A stretch of DNA of 64,000 nucleotides from Pachypanchax playfairii (Eukaryota > Chordata > Actinopteri > Cyprinodontiformes > Aplocheilidae), in contig SSNP01000017.1 of assembly GCA_006937955.1 (NCBI GenBank), positions 1,827,369-1,891,368 of the forward strand. The letters are read 5' to 3'. This document shows positions 45,401 to 56,300 of this stretch, one piece after another. A program made the translations under genes and the position numbers. Numbering within the stretch: position 1 is the stretch's first letter; each line of letters begins with the position of its first letter. Below the pieces are notes generated by a model. That model had not been told where the DNA came from. It saw only the letters and a program-made list of their open reading frames with translations, and did no database searches.

Positions 45401-48400
45401 ACTCATGACCATGTGTGGAAGATTCTTGTCAGTAACAAAACCTTTTATTCTTTTTTAATGCTTATAAAATCCTGATGATCGGTTCTTGTTCTACTTTCTC
45501 TCTCTGTACGTGGCTGTAGAAGCCGGGGAACCAGGCGATGCATCATAACTGCTGTTTAAAGAGAGTCTCTATGTCCCAAAAGTGGGTTAAAACATGCTTC
45601 AAATAAATCAGCAGCTCATTAAGGACCCAGTCTGTACAGCTAAGCCTTCCAGGGAGATTACAGCAGTGCAGTGCCATTTATCTAACAGACTAATATCACA
45701 CATATTCTACCTGGACTTCATAGAGCAGCGTCAGGCTGGAGAAACTGCATCCTGAGAATATATAGTCTAATTACTTCAAACCTTAATCTTTAAGGGAGGA
45801 TTTACATCTGCCTGTGCAGTACAAACTCAAACAGATTGGATTAAGGCTGTGACCATGTTTACTTTTAAAAACTTGCATAAAGAAGTCAAAGAATCTTCGT
45901 GTAAATTCAAATCAGCCCCCAAAAAATACTCCTTAAATCTTTTATATCCACTTATAATGCAACATTCAAATAGTCATCAGTGTGACACTACACTACTGTG
46001 GACTGGAAACAGATTAAACAATCAAATATTCAAAAAACGCAGCTTGAAAATTGATTTTCAGAGTTGAACCACTGATCCTACCTATAAGCAGGGAGCGTCC
46101 ATCTCCTAGAGGGTAGCGCTGGTAACGCGGCACTGCAAACGGTGGTAACTTGTGGAAGAGAGGCTGCAGTAGAGGCTCCAGTCTGGAGGCTGAAGGATCC
46201 GATGGATAGAACAGGTTGAAGATCTGAGAACAGGCCGGATGAAGCTGACTCACTGAGGAAATGGAGACATGATGGAGAGACATGATGAGGGTGATAGTAG
46301 AGTTTTAAACAAAGTGCTGCTGTTTCTAGAGTAAAAGTATACAGAACCTAAAAGTGTTTGTTGCTGCATTCTGGGTCCTTACAAACAAAAAGCAAATACG
46401 TCTGACAAGGATGCAGATGGAATGCAAAGAGAGAAAATCGTGCAATCTGCAGACAACACCAAATTGAAGGGGAAGAATTAAGTAGGAGTTAAAGCTGAAA
46501 AGGAAAAAGGTTTAATATAATTTCATGCATGAAATGAGAGCGTCACATATTAGAATGAGGCTCTGCCATGATGTCATCTAGCTGTCTTTTATAATGGTGC
46601 TGATACAGGGGCTATCAGAACGCTGGACGTCACCTGGCTGGAACGTCTTAGAGAGACTGATAAATTGTAGCTACGAGTTTAATCTGAGCACTTGTGATAA
46701 GCTTATATAAACGATCCTGCAGTATCCTGCTGACCTGGAACATCTCCTACAAGAACAACCCGGAAAACAACTCTAATGTGTTGCATAAATATAATAGTTG
46801 CTTCATGTTGTTTATAGGTTTGATTCTCACCCTGTACTGCTGGTAACACAGTGCGTCTCATGGCCAACACAAGTCCCAGAGGACAGCCCAGCAGGAAGCA
46901 GTCTGACACCTCAAAGTCAAAACGGCCGGGGTTCAACACCAGACTGGTGCTGCTGCCACCGCGTACCTCCACACTCTCTTTCATTAAGCTGGGGAGTCAA
47001 CATCAAACGCATCATGTTAGTGTAATCACACAAACAAAACCAGTATGTTTGTTTTTTTGATCCTACTGGCTGCCAGAATTTTTTTTTTTGACTACCAGTT
47101 AAAAAAAAAACATATTTGTCCACATAATCAAGCAGAAGCACGTGAGACTGGCAACTAAATTTTGATGGAAGATCTATAGAAACTCAGTCTCTTTAGACCG
47201 TAAACACAAAGGCTAAGTCTAGGCTGCAGGATTTGAGTGCAATTAACTAAAAAATCTTGATTAATCAACAAAAGTGCAGCTGTACATAAATGTACTGTTG
47301 AGACACAGATGAGTCATTTTCCTTCAGCCAGATTCAGATATTGTCTGGTTAGTTTCTTTTAATCATTCTGTAGATATAAACGAGCCTTTATGACTCAGCT
47401 CGAGCAGCTCTTCACTCATCCTTCATAGTCTGCATCACGCTGACAGCTGTTTAAACAGCTGAGCCAGGCACAGCAACATCCTCTGACGCTGACTGACTCC
47501 ATCCCTCTTCTTAACAGCTCGCCAACATTCCCCCATTAAGTCCTACATGTGGAAGAAGGATTAGCCGACAGTCTCCAGCCATCTGTAAAAGCCAGATCAA
47601 TAGTTCTTTGATTGCTTTCTATTACTATTTTACTTTTTTGTGTTCTTTTGTGTCTGCTTGTCCACAAGTTTTCCATTAGTTGTTTTAAAAGGAGAAACAC
47701 GTTTTCATAGTTAAAATTCAGACCTATTTTGACAGAAAATACATGAATTATAGTCGTGACTGTGATTAACAGAATGGATAAAAGCATCTTCTCTGGTTTA
47801 GGAAGTTAATTTGAAACTAAAAACTTGGATTAGTTTCACTTTTACTTTAGCATGCAGCATTTCAGTCAGTGTCTGGTCTGTTTTTGTGGTTTAATTTCTT
47901 TTTTCCAGTTATATTACTTGTCAGTTACAAGAATATGGCTACCCTAACTCATCTTTAAGGGTTTTCTTCTGTCATTTCATCAGAATAAACATCTCTAAAA
48001 TGATTTTAACAACCATCTCTCCATAGAGCAGATTAGATAAATAGTAATCCTGATGATATAAAAAAATCAAACATCCTTCCAAGTTTTTCTCTTCATAAAA
48101 ACTAAAATATGAGGATTTGCACGTTATCTCAAGGGTGATTTAAAAGCCCAAAGCAAAGCCGAACGAGGAAATATTGCTAACTAGATGTGGACTGCTTTCC
48201 AAGATGGGAAGATTAATGAAGGGAAAAGGATTTAATAAGCTGCCTGGTGGCTGGAAGAATCTATAGGGATCATGAAGAGAAAAGAGCAGAAGTGCAGGTT
48301 GTTCTCCACGCGGCATTGCTCAGACTTAATAAGGAGTGAAACGGGCAGTGAAAGGTGAGAGGTGTACCATCATAAACTGCGTGGCGTTATTTGTAGACCG

Positions 48401-51400
48401 ACAGAATCTAAAAGTATCTTTGATATGACGCCATAAGCCCAGAGGAACGAGTGACCTGGAAACAAAAAACTGCTGCCTTGTTCTGAGTAAACATGCTTGT
48501 TGCACTTCTTTCATCCCGTCTGCACCCAGTTAAATTGACCTGCATGGCTCAGTTACTCTTAGAGTGTCTGACACGGGCCCAAATGGTTATTTATACTGTG
48601 GCTGAGACAGGTAGACAGGAAGGTAATCAGGCTGCAGTTAGTGATAAGCAGCAAAAAAAAGACTCTATAGAAAAATTCAGATGACAGGAAGTCAGATAAC
48701 ATCACCATCCATCAAAGAATCCATCCATTCATGGTGAAAAAATGTAAAAGAATAAATATCCATCTATTTTCAAAGCCCACGTGTTCCTGCTCAGAGCTGT
48801 GAGGGGGCTGGTTTCTATCTCTAGCGGTCATTGGGCGAGAGGCGGGGTTACACCTCGGACAGGTTGCCAATCCATCACAGAGCCACACAGACACAAACAA
48901 CCATTCACACACTCACTCGTAGGGAAAATGCAGAGTTGACAATAAACCTGTCATGAATATTTTTAGTCTGTGGGAGGAAACCTGAAACTCTCTGCAAACT
49001 CCCAGCAAAGTCTTGACTGGGTTTGCTCGGACACTAAATCATCCTAAATATATTAAATCCTCTAGATGTTAGTTGAGTTTCTGCATCACCTGGAGAAAAA
49101 GTTGTGCTGTCCAGTCGACGAGGTGTCTCCATCATACGAGTCACTCTGTTTGCGGCTGAGCGAAGAGCCGCTTTGGCCTTCATTGGGTGCAGAAATATCG
49201 ATGTTGCTCTTACTCAGTCTCTTGCTGGAACTTAAACTAGGACTGGACTCTCTCAATCGACCTGTGTTATCCTGAAAAAAAGAGGAGAGTGTGCGACTTA
49301 CTACAAAAGCTCCAGTCATGGCAGGAAATGGCACAACATGAGGGGAGTTGATGTGTTTTCCCAGGTGAACTGTGGAGTGTGGGAGGGAGAAAATGTGTCA
49401 GTGCAAGAGTGTATCTATTAAAAGTGGGTGGATCTAAATGAAAAAGGGGGGAAGAAGAAAACATGGGTATGTTGCAACAGTCTACAGCGAGGAAACAACA
49501 TAAAAACAAGCTACTGTAGTTCAAAACTTTAGCAGAAATCTTATGATGATTAAAAATTGAGATCCCAATCAACCATGAAAACTAATTACAGAGGCACAGA
49601 TGTAAAAAAAAAACAATTATTCATGTTTACAAATTTGTGTTAGATGCTTTAGTATCAAGGGTACTGCCACTGGAGGACACTGATGCAGCTAAAGAGCATT
49701 TAGTAAAGGAAACCAGAGAATCGACACAGCAGGAAGCTGCTTTTTTTGTTCACTCAGAGCACAAAGTTGTGGCAAGGACGTTGCCACTATCTGTTTTTTT
49801 CTCTCTTGCAGGAATTTAATCCACTGGCTGAAACAATAAGTAACAAAAGCATGTAAATGTGATCGTCTGAAGTAAAACCAGAGGGATGTCCGCCCACACA
49901 CACTCACACACACCTGTGGACCATCAGTTTGTCATTACTGTAACATTGAGCTCCTACCTTCAAGCTCTCAGTGCTGTTGTTTCTGCTGCTGTTATTGTTG
50001 GGGCTGCCGGGCCTCGGGTGGTTGCTGAAGCACAAAGCGTCAAAGCACAGCACTCCGCCCACGCAGTCACCCATCAGGCAGACCTGCTCAGAAAACAATT
50101 TCAACAATCTCTTCATGTGATGCCTTCAGTCAGCGGCGGGAACGGCTTCAGAGATTTATGAGCGTATCTCAGTGAGACAGAAGGGCGTGACACTCAATGC
50201 ATCCTAACCCCATACGCAGAAGTAGATCATAAAAAAACTCGGTGTGTTTGAAATCAGATTCTATGACTGCTGGCAAAATGAAGAATACGTTGAATCTACC
50301 ACAGGGTTTTGAAAAGTTACTTATTTTTTGTTTTACAGTAGAAAGCTTTCCCTTCATTTACTCTGTGCATTGCAATATAGAAAATCATTTATGTTTAACC
50401 CTGTAAGACCCAACTTATTAAACAATAGCCAGAAAATTCTGATTATTTGGAACTGAGACGTTTACGAAGCCTTAGAACAAAATTCACAAACGTTTTTTGC
50501 TGTATCATGTTATTTATAATAGATTTTTTGTATCACATTTATTATTACGGTTTAATTGTAATATAAAAAATGAGCTAATAATAATGCATTCATCCATATA
50601 ATAATGATGATTTAACCTGAAAAAAAGGCAAGTGGATCATTTACTGGGAGCAACCATGTTAGAAATGATCAAAACTATGTAGCAAATATGATACAAGAGG
50701 CATTATAGGGTTAACAACATAAATAATAATAACTGGAGTGTGAACAACATATTTAGAACTTCAAAAGCTTCCGTGTCTATTTCAAATGATCTAATCTAAT
50801 ATTGCAAAACGTTCGATCAGCTAAAACATCTGCCGCAGCAAATTTGAACAAACCTCTTATGAATTCCACAACTATTATAGAAGTCCAATATTATTTTTAA
50901 AACATGAGTTAATGAGAGATGAGCCTGAAAACATGATTAGTAATATGTTTTGCTGAGCATCATAGACGCTGCAGTTGAACTCAAAGTGTAGGTGTGGGAA
51001 TGTTTATCTCCACAAGTGATTAGAAGAAATATAATTACTAGTTAACAGTGTCATAAGAAAAAAAATACACCTAAAACAGACGGGAGAGATTAAATTACAT
51101 GGTATAAAGAACAAAGTGAGTGAGAGACACTGAAAACTATCTGATGTCTCTATCAGTACATAATAGTAAGATAAAATTGAAAAATATTCATAAATAAAAT
51201 CACTGAAGGGGGTTTTTGTCAGGTTTTTGTGAATAAATGGCTAATCAAAATGGTTTTGACTGAGGGCTCTTATTCAATAATGCCTGAGTAACATGTCATT
51301 TCAATCAGGCGCTACAGCCATAGCAGCTAATAATGAAACGATACACGCTAATGAAAAAACATGTGTACAGCGGAGGGGCTATTTCACTTTATGATTATTT

Positions 51401-51905
51401 CTAAAATGGCTTTATGATTTAAAATAAACAAAGAGACTTCCAGAGCTCAAGTCTAATGCCGAAAATCACATTCACAGTCTTCACACAGATTATTGCCTCA
51501 TTTGAAAATACAAGCTGTCATAAAAAGCCTTGCAGTTATAGTGAACGACAGAGGAATAAGTGGTAATGGAGGTCTGAAGCTCTAAACATGTTTTGCTACA
51601 ACAGCAGCCATATATCACAGAAAAATAAGAGGTTTTTATTTCTCTGCTCATAGAACATCAATATCAACACAAAAAAATGCACTTTTTCTTTATTTAAACA
51701 GAATACATCACTGACCTGCCCGGTGAAGCCCAGGCCATCTTCCGACTGAAGGAAACTGCGATAAACCTGGTTGGCCCGGTTGATGACGGTCGCCACGGCG
51801 TCCTGGTAACGTGGAGAGACAATGGCCAGAAGCGGAAGAGCGGCCAGAGGCAGGTGGTCAACGCTGCTGGAAACGCAGCTCTCATCATAACTGTAAGGGT
51901 TCAAA
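27453..51905 (-). CDS. pitpnm3: pitpnm3 (Nir1), C-terminal 14 exons; membrane-associated phosphatidylinositol transfer protein family
   Basis: Exons in transcript order: 51716-51905, 49958-50083, 49090-49271, 46831-46988, 46082-46252, 38454-38654, 38184-38332, 36523-36639, 31329-31445, 31105-31253, 30799-30948, 28247-28430, 27937-28065 and 27453-27776. All phases agree, giving about 781 residues, close to the human PITPNM3 length over the same span. Visible blocks include LNPYSYDESC, VCLMGDCVGGVLCFDAL (a lipase-like elbow with Cys where a serine nucleophile would be), KRLSKSNIDIS, GRFDFEVSD, DPSASRLEPLL, RYPLGDG, the DDHD region (YALYCPDVLTAFPTV, YWESTD), REKWLRRR and the LNS2 domain (FSIDGSFAAS, HWQDLGY, ITGRPDMQKQRVVSWL). 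The tail HLRRTMSVQQPDPP and QSQPESDKD separates it from PITPNM1 and PITPNM2. Family knowledge: a peripheral membrane protein binding PYK2 and VAP proteins; Nir1 lacks the lipid-transfer domain of its relatives. The LNS2 site has SIDGS rather than the lipin DxDxT, so no phosphatase activity is expected. The first ~195 residues are not in view. The end of exon 38454-38654 is my choice; a GTTTAA donor about 30 bp downstream is possible. Confidence 0.95.
27508..27524. repeat. short (CCT)n tract in the last pitpnm3 exon
   Basis: Read on the - strand this is a GGA run encoding part of a poly-glycine stretch after SDKDPS. The +1 frame reads glutamates and stays open to 27344, so a small indel here would swap the C-terminal tail. 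The human protein differs after SDKD, so homology does not settle which tail is ancestral. Confidence 0.6.
28431..30798. other. pitpnm3 intron between LNS2 exons
   Basis: A 2.4-kb intron within the LNS2 coding region. It contains the piggyBac-like MITE at 29600-30209. The rest is AT-rich, and I see no additional exon or other element in it. Confidence 0.7.
29600..30209. mobile_element. piggyBac-like MITE, second family, in a pitpnm3 intron
   Basis: It is bounded by TTAA at 29600-29603 and at 30206-30209. The adjoining terminal repeats are AGGTGGGATATGGAA on the left and TTCCATATACCACCT on the right, 14 of 15 bases complementary. The 610-bp interior has no transposase-like frame. The termini differ from those of the elements at 22.1 and 61.1 kb, so this is a separate family with the same TTAA preference. 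Confidence 0.85.
31640..31905 (+). repeat. GC-rich dispersed repeat fragment
   Basis: The stretch is much richer in GC than the intron around it and contains TTGCCCAAGGATACTTCGAC, GCCGGCACCGGGGATC and similar words that recur in teleost interspersed repeats. It has no clear inverted or direct flanks. The subclass cannot be set by eye. The short open frame through it is not credible as a gene. Confidence 0.5.
33057..33756. mobile_element. hAT-type MITE in a pitpnm3 intron
   Basis: The element starts CAGTGTTGCCAACT and ends, in reverse complement, CAGTGTTGACAACTT. It is flanked on both sides by the identical 8-bp direct repeat GACATTAC (33049-33056 and 33757-33764), the target duplication length of hAT transposons. 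The 700-bp interior has no transposase. Words such as GTCGCTAGA and GTCGTTA near both ends extend the terminal similarity. Confidence 0.9.
36640..38183. other. pitpnm3 intron within the DDHD-coding region
   Basis: AT-rich intron with a short CA run near 36678-36692. I see no exon, repeat family or other element in it. Confidence 0.7.
38546..38556. repeat. 11-base homopolymer inside a pitpnm3 exon
   Basis: Eleven C on the + strand, so eleven G in the pitpnm3 message, encode glycines in a low-complexity linker before the DDHD region. The reading frame is intact in this assembly. Such a run is prone to slippage in replication and to length errors in sequencing. Confidence 0.85.
42371..42952. 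mobile_element. element nested inside the SINE
   Basis: It interrupts the SINE at a site flanked by CAAGG on both sides (42366-42370 and 42953-42957), a possible short target duplication. An internal inverted pair, ACTGCTCCATT near 42452 against AATGGAGCAGT near 42881, suggests a DNA element with degenerate inverted ends. The left end contains a strong hairpin (42396-42450). Class not determined. Confidence 0.5.
42396..42450. other. strong hairpin
   Basis: CCAGATCTATGTGTAGCCCCG (42396-42416, 21 bases read as CCAGATCTATGTGT plus AGCCCCG) can pair with 42430-42450, which ends ATATAGATCTGG, leaving a 13-base loop. There is one two-base shift in the stem. It lies at the left side of the nested element and is probably part of its terminal structure. 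Confidence 0.7.
44875..45150 (-). mobile_element. tRNA-derived SINE, near full length
   Basis: Reverse-strand copy of the family at 42241. The B-box-like word reads GGTTCAAATCC in reverse complement near 45087-45097; the tail word GGCGAGAGGCGGGGTCACAC lies at the low-coordinate end. It sits in the same pitpnm3 intron, in the same orientation as the gene. Confidence 0.8.
46989..49089. other. pitpnm3 intron of 2.1 kb
   Basis: It contains a truncated SINE (48825-49025) close to its high-coordinate end. The rest shows T and A homopolymers near 47080-47110 but no exon. Confidence 0.7.
48825..49025 (-). mobile_element. truncated copy of the same SINE
   Basis: It shares the tail word GGGCGAGAGGCGGGGTTACAC and the GTCTGTGGGAGGAAACC segment with the copy at 44875, but the tRNA-like head is missing. 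It ends only about 65 bp from the pitpnm3 exon at 49090, next to its splice donor. Confidence 0.7.
50084..51715. other. pitpnm3 intron of 1.6 kb
   Basis: AT-rich intron sequence with no exon or repeat family that I can identify. Confidence 0.6.
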
Positions 51906-52379
51906 CTGAAAAAGATCAAAGAAATCAAGATGAGTCAGATTGTAACATCTGATATAAAACAATCTTCTGTTTGGAAATAGAGACAATTTAAAGACTGAAG
52001 ACATTTAAATGAGTCTTAAAGGAGTTTCAAAACATTAAGAGTTTTTTATAATGTTGACCTTGCATTCCATCTGGTTTGTGGACACAAAGCTGCAGCAGAA
52101 CAATGTCACCTCAAGCTTATGTCCTGCGACAAGCGTCTGTCTTTACTGCTGTTTAGACAGTAATGGATGTGTGTTTGTGAGAGTGTCAGCGCACATACAG
52201 ATCTAACAAGACTCTCCATGTGACAACATGGGGATAAAGTAAAAGCACTGCTCTTCACAGTCTCCTTGAGCAGTCACCTTGTCACCATCCATCACATGCT
52301 CCGATTGCAGAAAGAATCAAAAATACAACTTCATGGCTAAAACATGTCAGCCGTCAGGGACAGCTCACAACACAGACGG

Positions 52380-53298
52380 TAGTGATGTGCCATACTACAA
52401 ATTTTCTTTCCGATCCGATACCAAGTAAATTTCAGACCAGTATTGGCGATACCGATCCGATACTTTGCAAAAAAAAAATTTTTCTTTTTTAAAAATTGCA
52501 TTTTAAAATTAGTTTATTTAAGGTGACTGTTCTCATTTGTCTACAACAAATAAATTCCTATATACCAGATGATTTAAAACACTTTCACCAATTACGAAAT
52601 GGTGCAAAAAGTCTCAACAACTCCACATTCTGTCCTACTTGGATCCTTGAAGGGTTTCAAGCGGGACGTCTGTTTCACCCTCGCAGCACCTTATCTCTCC
52701 TCTCTCTGATCATGACATCTTCATATGCTGTCTAATGATTTATTTTTAAATGTTTCATGTTTATAGTGTTTCCAGGTGTTGGTTCAGTCATTTTAAGGGC
52801 AGGAACACTGAGTTACTGCATCCATTTGGAGAAGGAAAGTTAATATTCCACACACCATCTGTAACGCTTGACTGGAAGTTAATGCTTTTATTTTGATAGT
52901 ACACCCAGTAGACTTCCTCCACAGGTCCTGCCAGTGTAAAAGCACATAACGTGCTACCGGTGAACAACTCACAGTCTTCATACACGTTACGTACTGCATC
53001 AATGCTGTTTGGGACACTCCAACACAAGTTGCTCCAAACACGACGGTGTTTGTTCTACCGTGTTAATTCGCTCTGCGTCCTTCTGCTTTTATACTGTAAC
53101 GTCACGCACTTTGCTAGGCGGAAGAAGAAGTAGTTCCGACCAACTGAGCATTATTTATACAATTTTCCAGTTAATGACAAACTACATATTGACTTAAAAG
53201 TACTAAAATTTCGATATTTTAATAAGATAATCGATTCCAAAACATAAAAAGCTGGAATCGGAAGTATCGATCTTTTAGTATCGATCCGCACATCCCTA
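52380..53298. mobile_element. hAT-type MITE, 919 bp
   Basis: The termini are TAGTGATGTGC on the left and GCACATCCCTA on the right (10 of 11 complementary). Identical 8-bp direct repeats ACAGACGG flank it at 52372-52379 and 53299-53306. Sub-terminal GATCCGATACC and TATCGATCCG words occur near both ends. Two overlapping - strand open frames of about 80 codons (52788-53041) fill part of the interior, but I do not recognise them and they lack transposase signatures. Confidence 0.9.
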
Positions 53299-53306
53299 AC
53301 AGACGG

Positions 53307-56300
53307 ACACAGCAGAGTCACGGCTGGATGATCTCAGGTAGAAGTCATGAGAAAATGTTACATACCTGTATGTTAGAAGTTTACGCATGAGACTGTCTAA
53401 GATAAACATCACCAATCTAGCTTAGCTTAGCTTTTTATTTCACTACTTGTTGATTTTGGAAATTACAAATGTTTATAATTTTGGTTTATTTGACATCAAA
53501 TGCCCAACTGCATGGCTTTCACCCTCTTTTTTAATTTGACAATTTATCACTTTTATTTAGAATTTTGTGAGTATTATTGCCTTGTCAAGTAATTTAAGCA
53601 CTTTAAGCCTCAATGATGACAAAGTCTCCAGTATTAAAAAAAGATACAGCTTCATTATTATTTGTTAGAAAGGCACCAACATCGTTGTCCTAATAACTTC
53701 TGTAGAAACGATAAAACTTCATGTTGCAGATTTAAAAAAAAAAATCCACTGTGTGATTGTTGTGCTTCAAGAATGGTGACATTTAGTCGTCAGTCTCTGA
53801 CATCTAAAGACGATAAATTCACCTCCACAGCCGCCACCGTCACATCACACTGACAGATCAGCGTTGGAGGGCAGATGTTTGCATCCGACACTCATGCAGA
53901 TGGATTTAAAACTTCAGCCTATTCAAGCTTCTGAAACACACCCCAACAGAAAATCTATCATCTAGCTTTTCAGATTAAAAATGTTTTCAGTAGCCTGTGA
54001 AAGAAACATAAAAATGCACAAAGTAAAATGAAGCAAACACCTCAAAGGCCTCAGAAAGAAAATTTGTAGAATGACCTCTAAGAGGGACGGTGAGGAATCA
54101 AGTTGTAGAGAGCATTTAAAAGTCAGAACTTCCCTCCTGCATGTCTGTTTATCATCATGTCTCCAAACTACAAGCAGATTTTACTGTTTGGTGCATGTGA
54201 TGAGTTGTTTGGTTTAGGGATGGCAACATATTTGGGTTTTCGTCTAGTATCTAAACTCAGGACCTCTCACACTATAAGTCAACATGTTTCCAACCCTGAT
54301 GTTTAACATGAAGCGATAAAAGCTCAGTTAGTTGTTAAAGAGCAACAAATGTATAAACATATATTTTTGGGTCATTAGATCCTTCAGTTCACATCTAAAA
54401 TACCTGAAAATAAACATCTAAAACAGTTTGTTTGATTGGGATGAATACATGTATTTGGCTCTAGGTACTACAATAACATGACACTCATGACACTCACATT
54501 TACTGTTGAGTCAGTAAATGCTGGTAAAAACTAACAATGAGCACGTTTATGTTTAGCATTGATTTTCAGTTTTCCTCCTTGACTCTCTAATTATCTTTAG
54601 ATGCTGTAATATCAAATCAAATCAAAACTTTATTTATATAGCACTTAATCATGCACGAAATGCAGCTCAAAGTGCTTTACAAAATAAAATAAAAATAAAA
54701 AAGGCCCCACATACCCACATTCCCTCCCAATCCCCAGAAATAAATATTATTCACACAATAAAGCCCCTTCACAACATACATCTTCCCGCACTCACACACA
54801 AACACACACCTAAAAACATAATTTAAAAGAGAATAAGACACACTGGGCTGAGGTCAGATGAGCCAAACAAGCTAAGTCAAGGAAACGCGAATATCTCCCA
54901 TTTTCTCTTCTTGACCAATTAGCTTATTTCCTTTTAATTTCAAACTTATTTGAGCCTTACTGGGTTTTATGCAGCACTTCTTTTTTGCTATTTTAAGGTA
55001 AATATTTTTTTAAGATGATAACTAGATGTTTAACTAACCTTTTATTCTGAAATATCCTTTTCTCCATGATAAATACGTAACGTGTCTGAAAGTGACTAAT
55101 GAGAAACTTGATAATTAATACATCAGAGACTAATTAAGTGAGGGGATGAATCACATGGACCAAGCAAGGAGTAGCAACATGAACATGAGGTGTTACTGTG
55201 GACCTGCAGTAAATGTGAGACAGTATGAGAAAAAACAAACAAAATTCAGAGTGAATTCTAAGATTTTTTTTATAAAAATAAGATTTTATTTTAAATATAT
55301 GGTCTGACAGGATCTCATCATTAATAATGTACTGACTAATGCAACACTTTCAATTCTATATAGAGCAAATAAAAAAAGGTTCAGACTGAATAAATTAGGG
55401 TTAAACATGTTAAACTGCAAATAATTTCTTTACATGAAAATTACTTGATGTGGCAGCTGACACCTTGTTTTTCTGTTTTTGTTTATCTGAATTACAGTCT
55501 ATAGAGTAGATGGTTATTAATGTCATTATTACAATAATTTTGTTGATTTTTATGTTTGATTGTTTTGTACGCTATTAATATTGTTAAACATGTTTAAAGT
55601 ACATTTCATTTGAAATCTTTTTTTTCATTTGCTTACGAAAAAGATGAAAAAAAATGTGTGCAAACATAAAGTGTGCAATTTGGTTTGAACTTGGCTTTGG
55701 TTAATCTTGTCTCTGCAGCTGGTGTTGCATTCTGAGTGGCAAGAAAACATTAAGTAAGAAATAAAACCAGTGCTTTTCACCTTTTATGAAAGGAAAAATG
55801 AAGAAAAGCTTGTCGAAATGTGTTTTAGTGTTGAGCAACTGATACAACAGACTGTGAGGTCAGTTAAATAAGTAAAATTTTCACTGTATCGGATCTTCTC
55901 ATGCTATATAATGTGCATTTACTTTAAAAATTAGGGTTTGTAAACATTTTTTTTGCCTCCATAAACTATGTCCTATATGCAACTACAAAAAAAACTCAAA
56001 ACGTAAAGAAAAAAAAAAACAATCTGACACTTTTCACATGGACATCTCCATTTCCTACCAACTCCTCTCTTATTCATTGCCACCTTTAGCCTCTCGATGT
56101 TCTGAAGCAACATTTTTTCTCTCCTCTGTGTGTTTTTCTGACTTTAGGGACTGGACACAGGTGTGCTGGAGTCTCACATGCACAACCAGTTCCATAATCA
56201 AGAGCTCTACAAGTACTCAGCCCTGCCACTTCCACTCAGCTAGAGCTCACGCTGAGTGTAGAGCTGAAACACTCACATAGACCACAGCTCTAACTTTGTT

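Larger units (their letters stand above)
38655..46081. other. pitpnm3 intron of 7.4 kb
   Basis: The largest fully contained intron. It holds a SINE split by a second element (42241-43170) and a near-complete SINE in reverse orientation (44875-45150). The rest, 38.7-42.2 and 45.2-46.1 kb, is AT-rich without a recognisable exon. Confidence 0.7.

Noticed and set aside
27453..51905. Assignment to pitpnm1 or pitpnm2
   Set aside because: The linker and C-terminal words (KRLSKSNIDIS, HLRRTMSVQQPDPP, QSQPESDKD) follow PITPNM3, and linkage to SLC47A genes fits human chromosome 17p.
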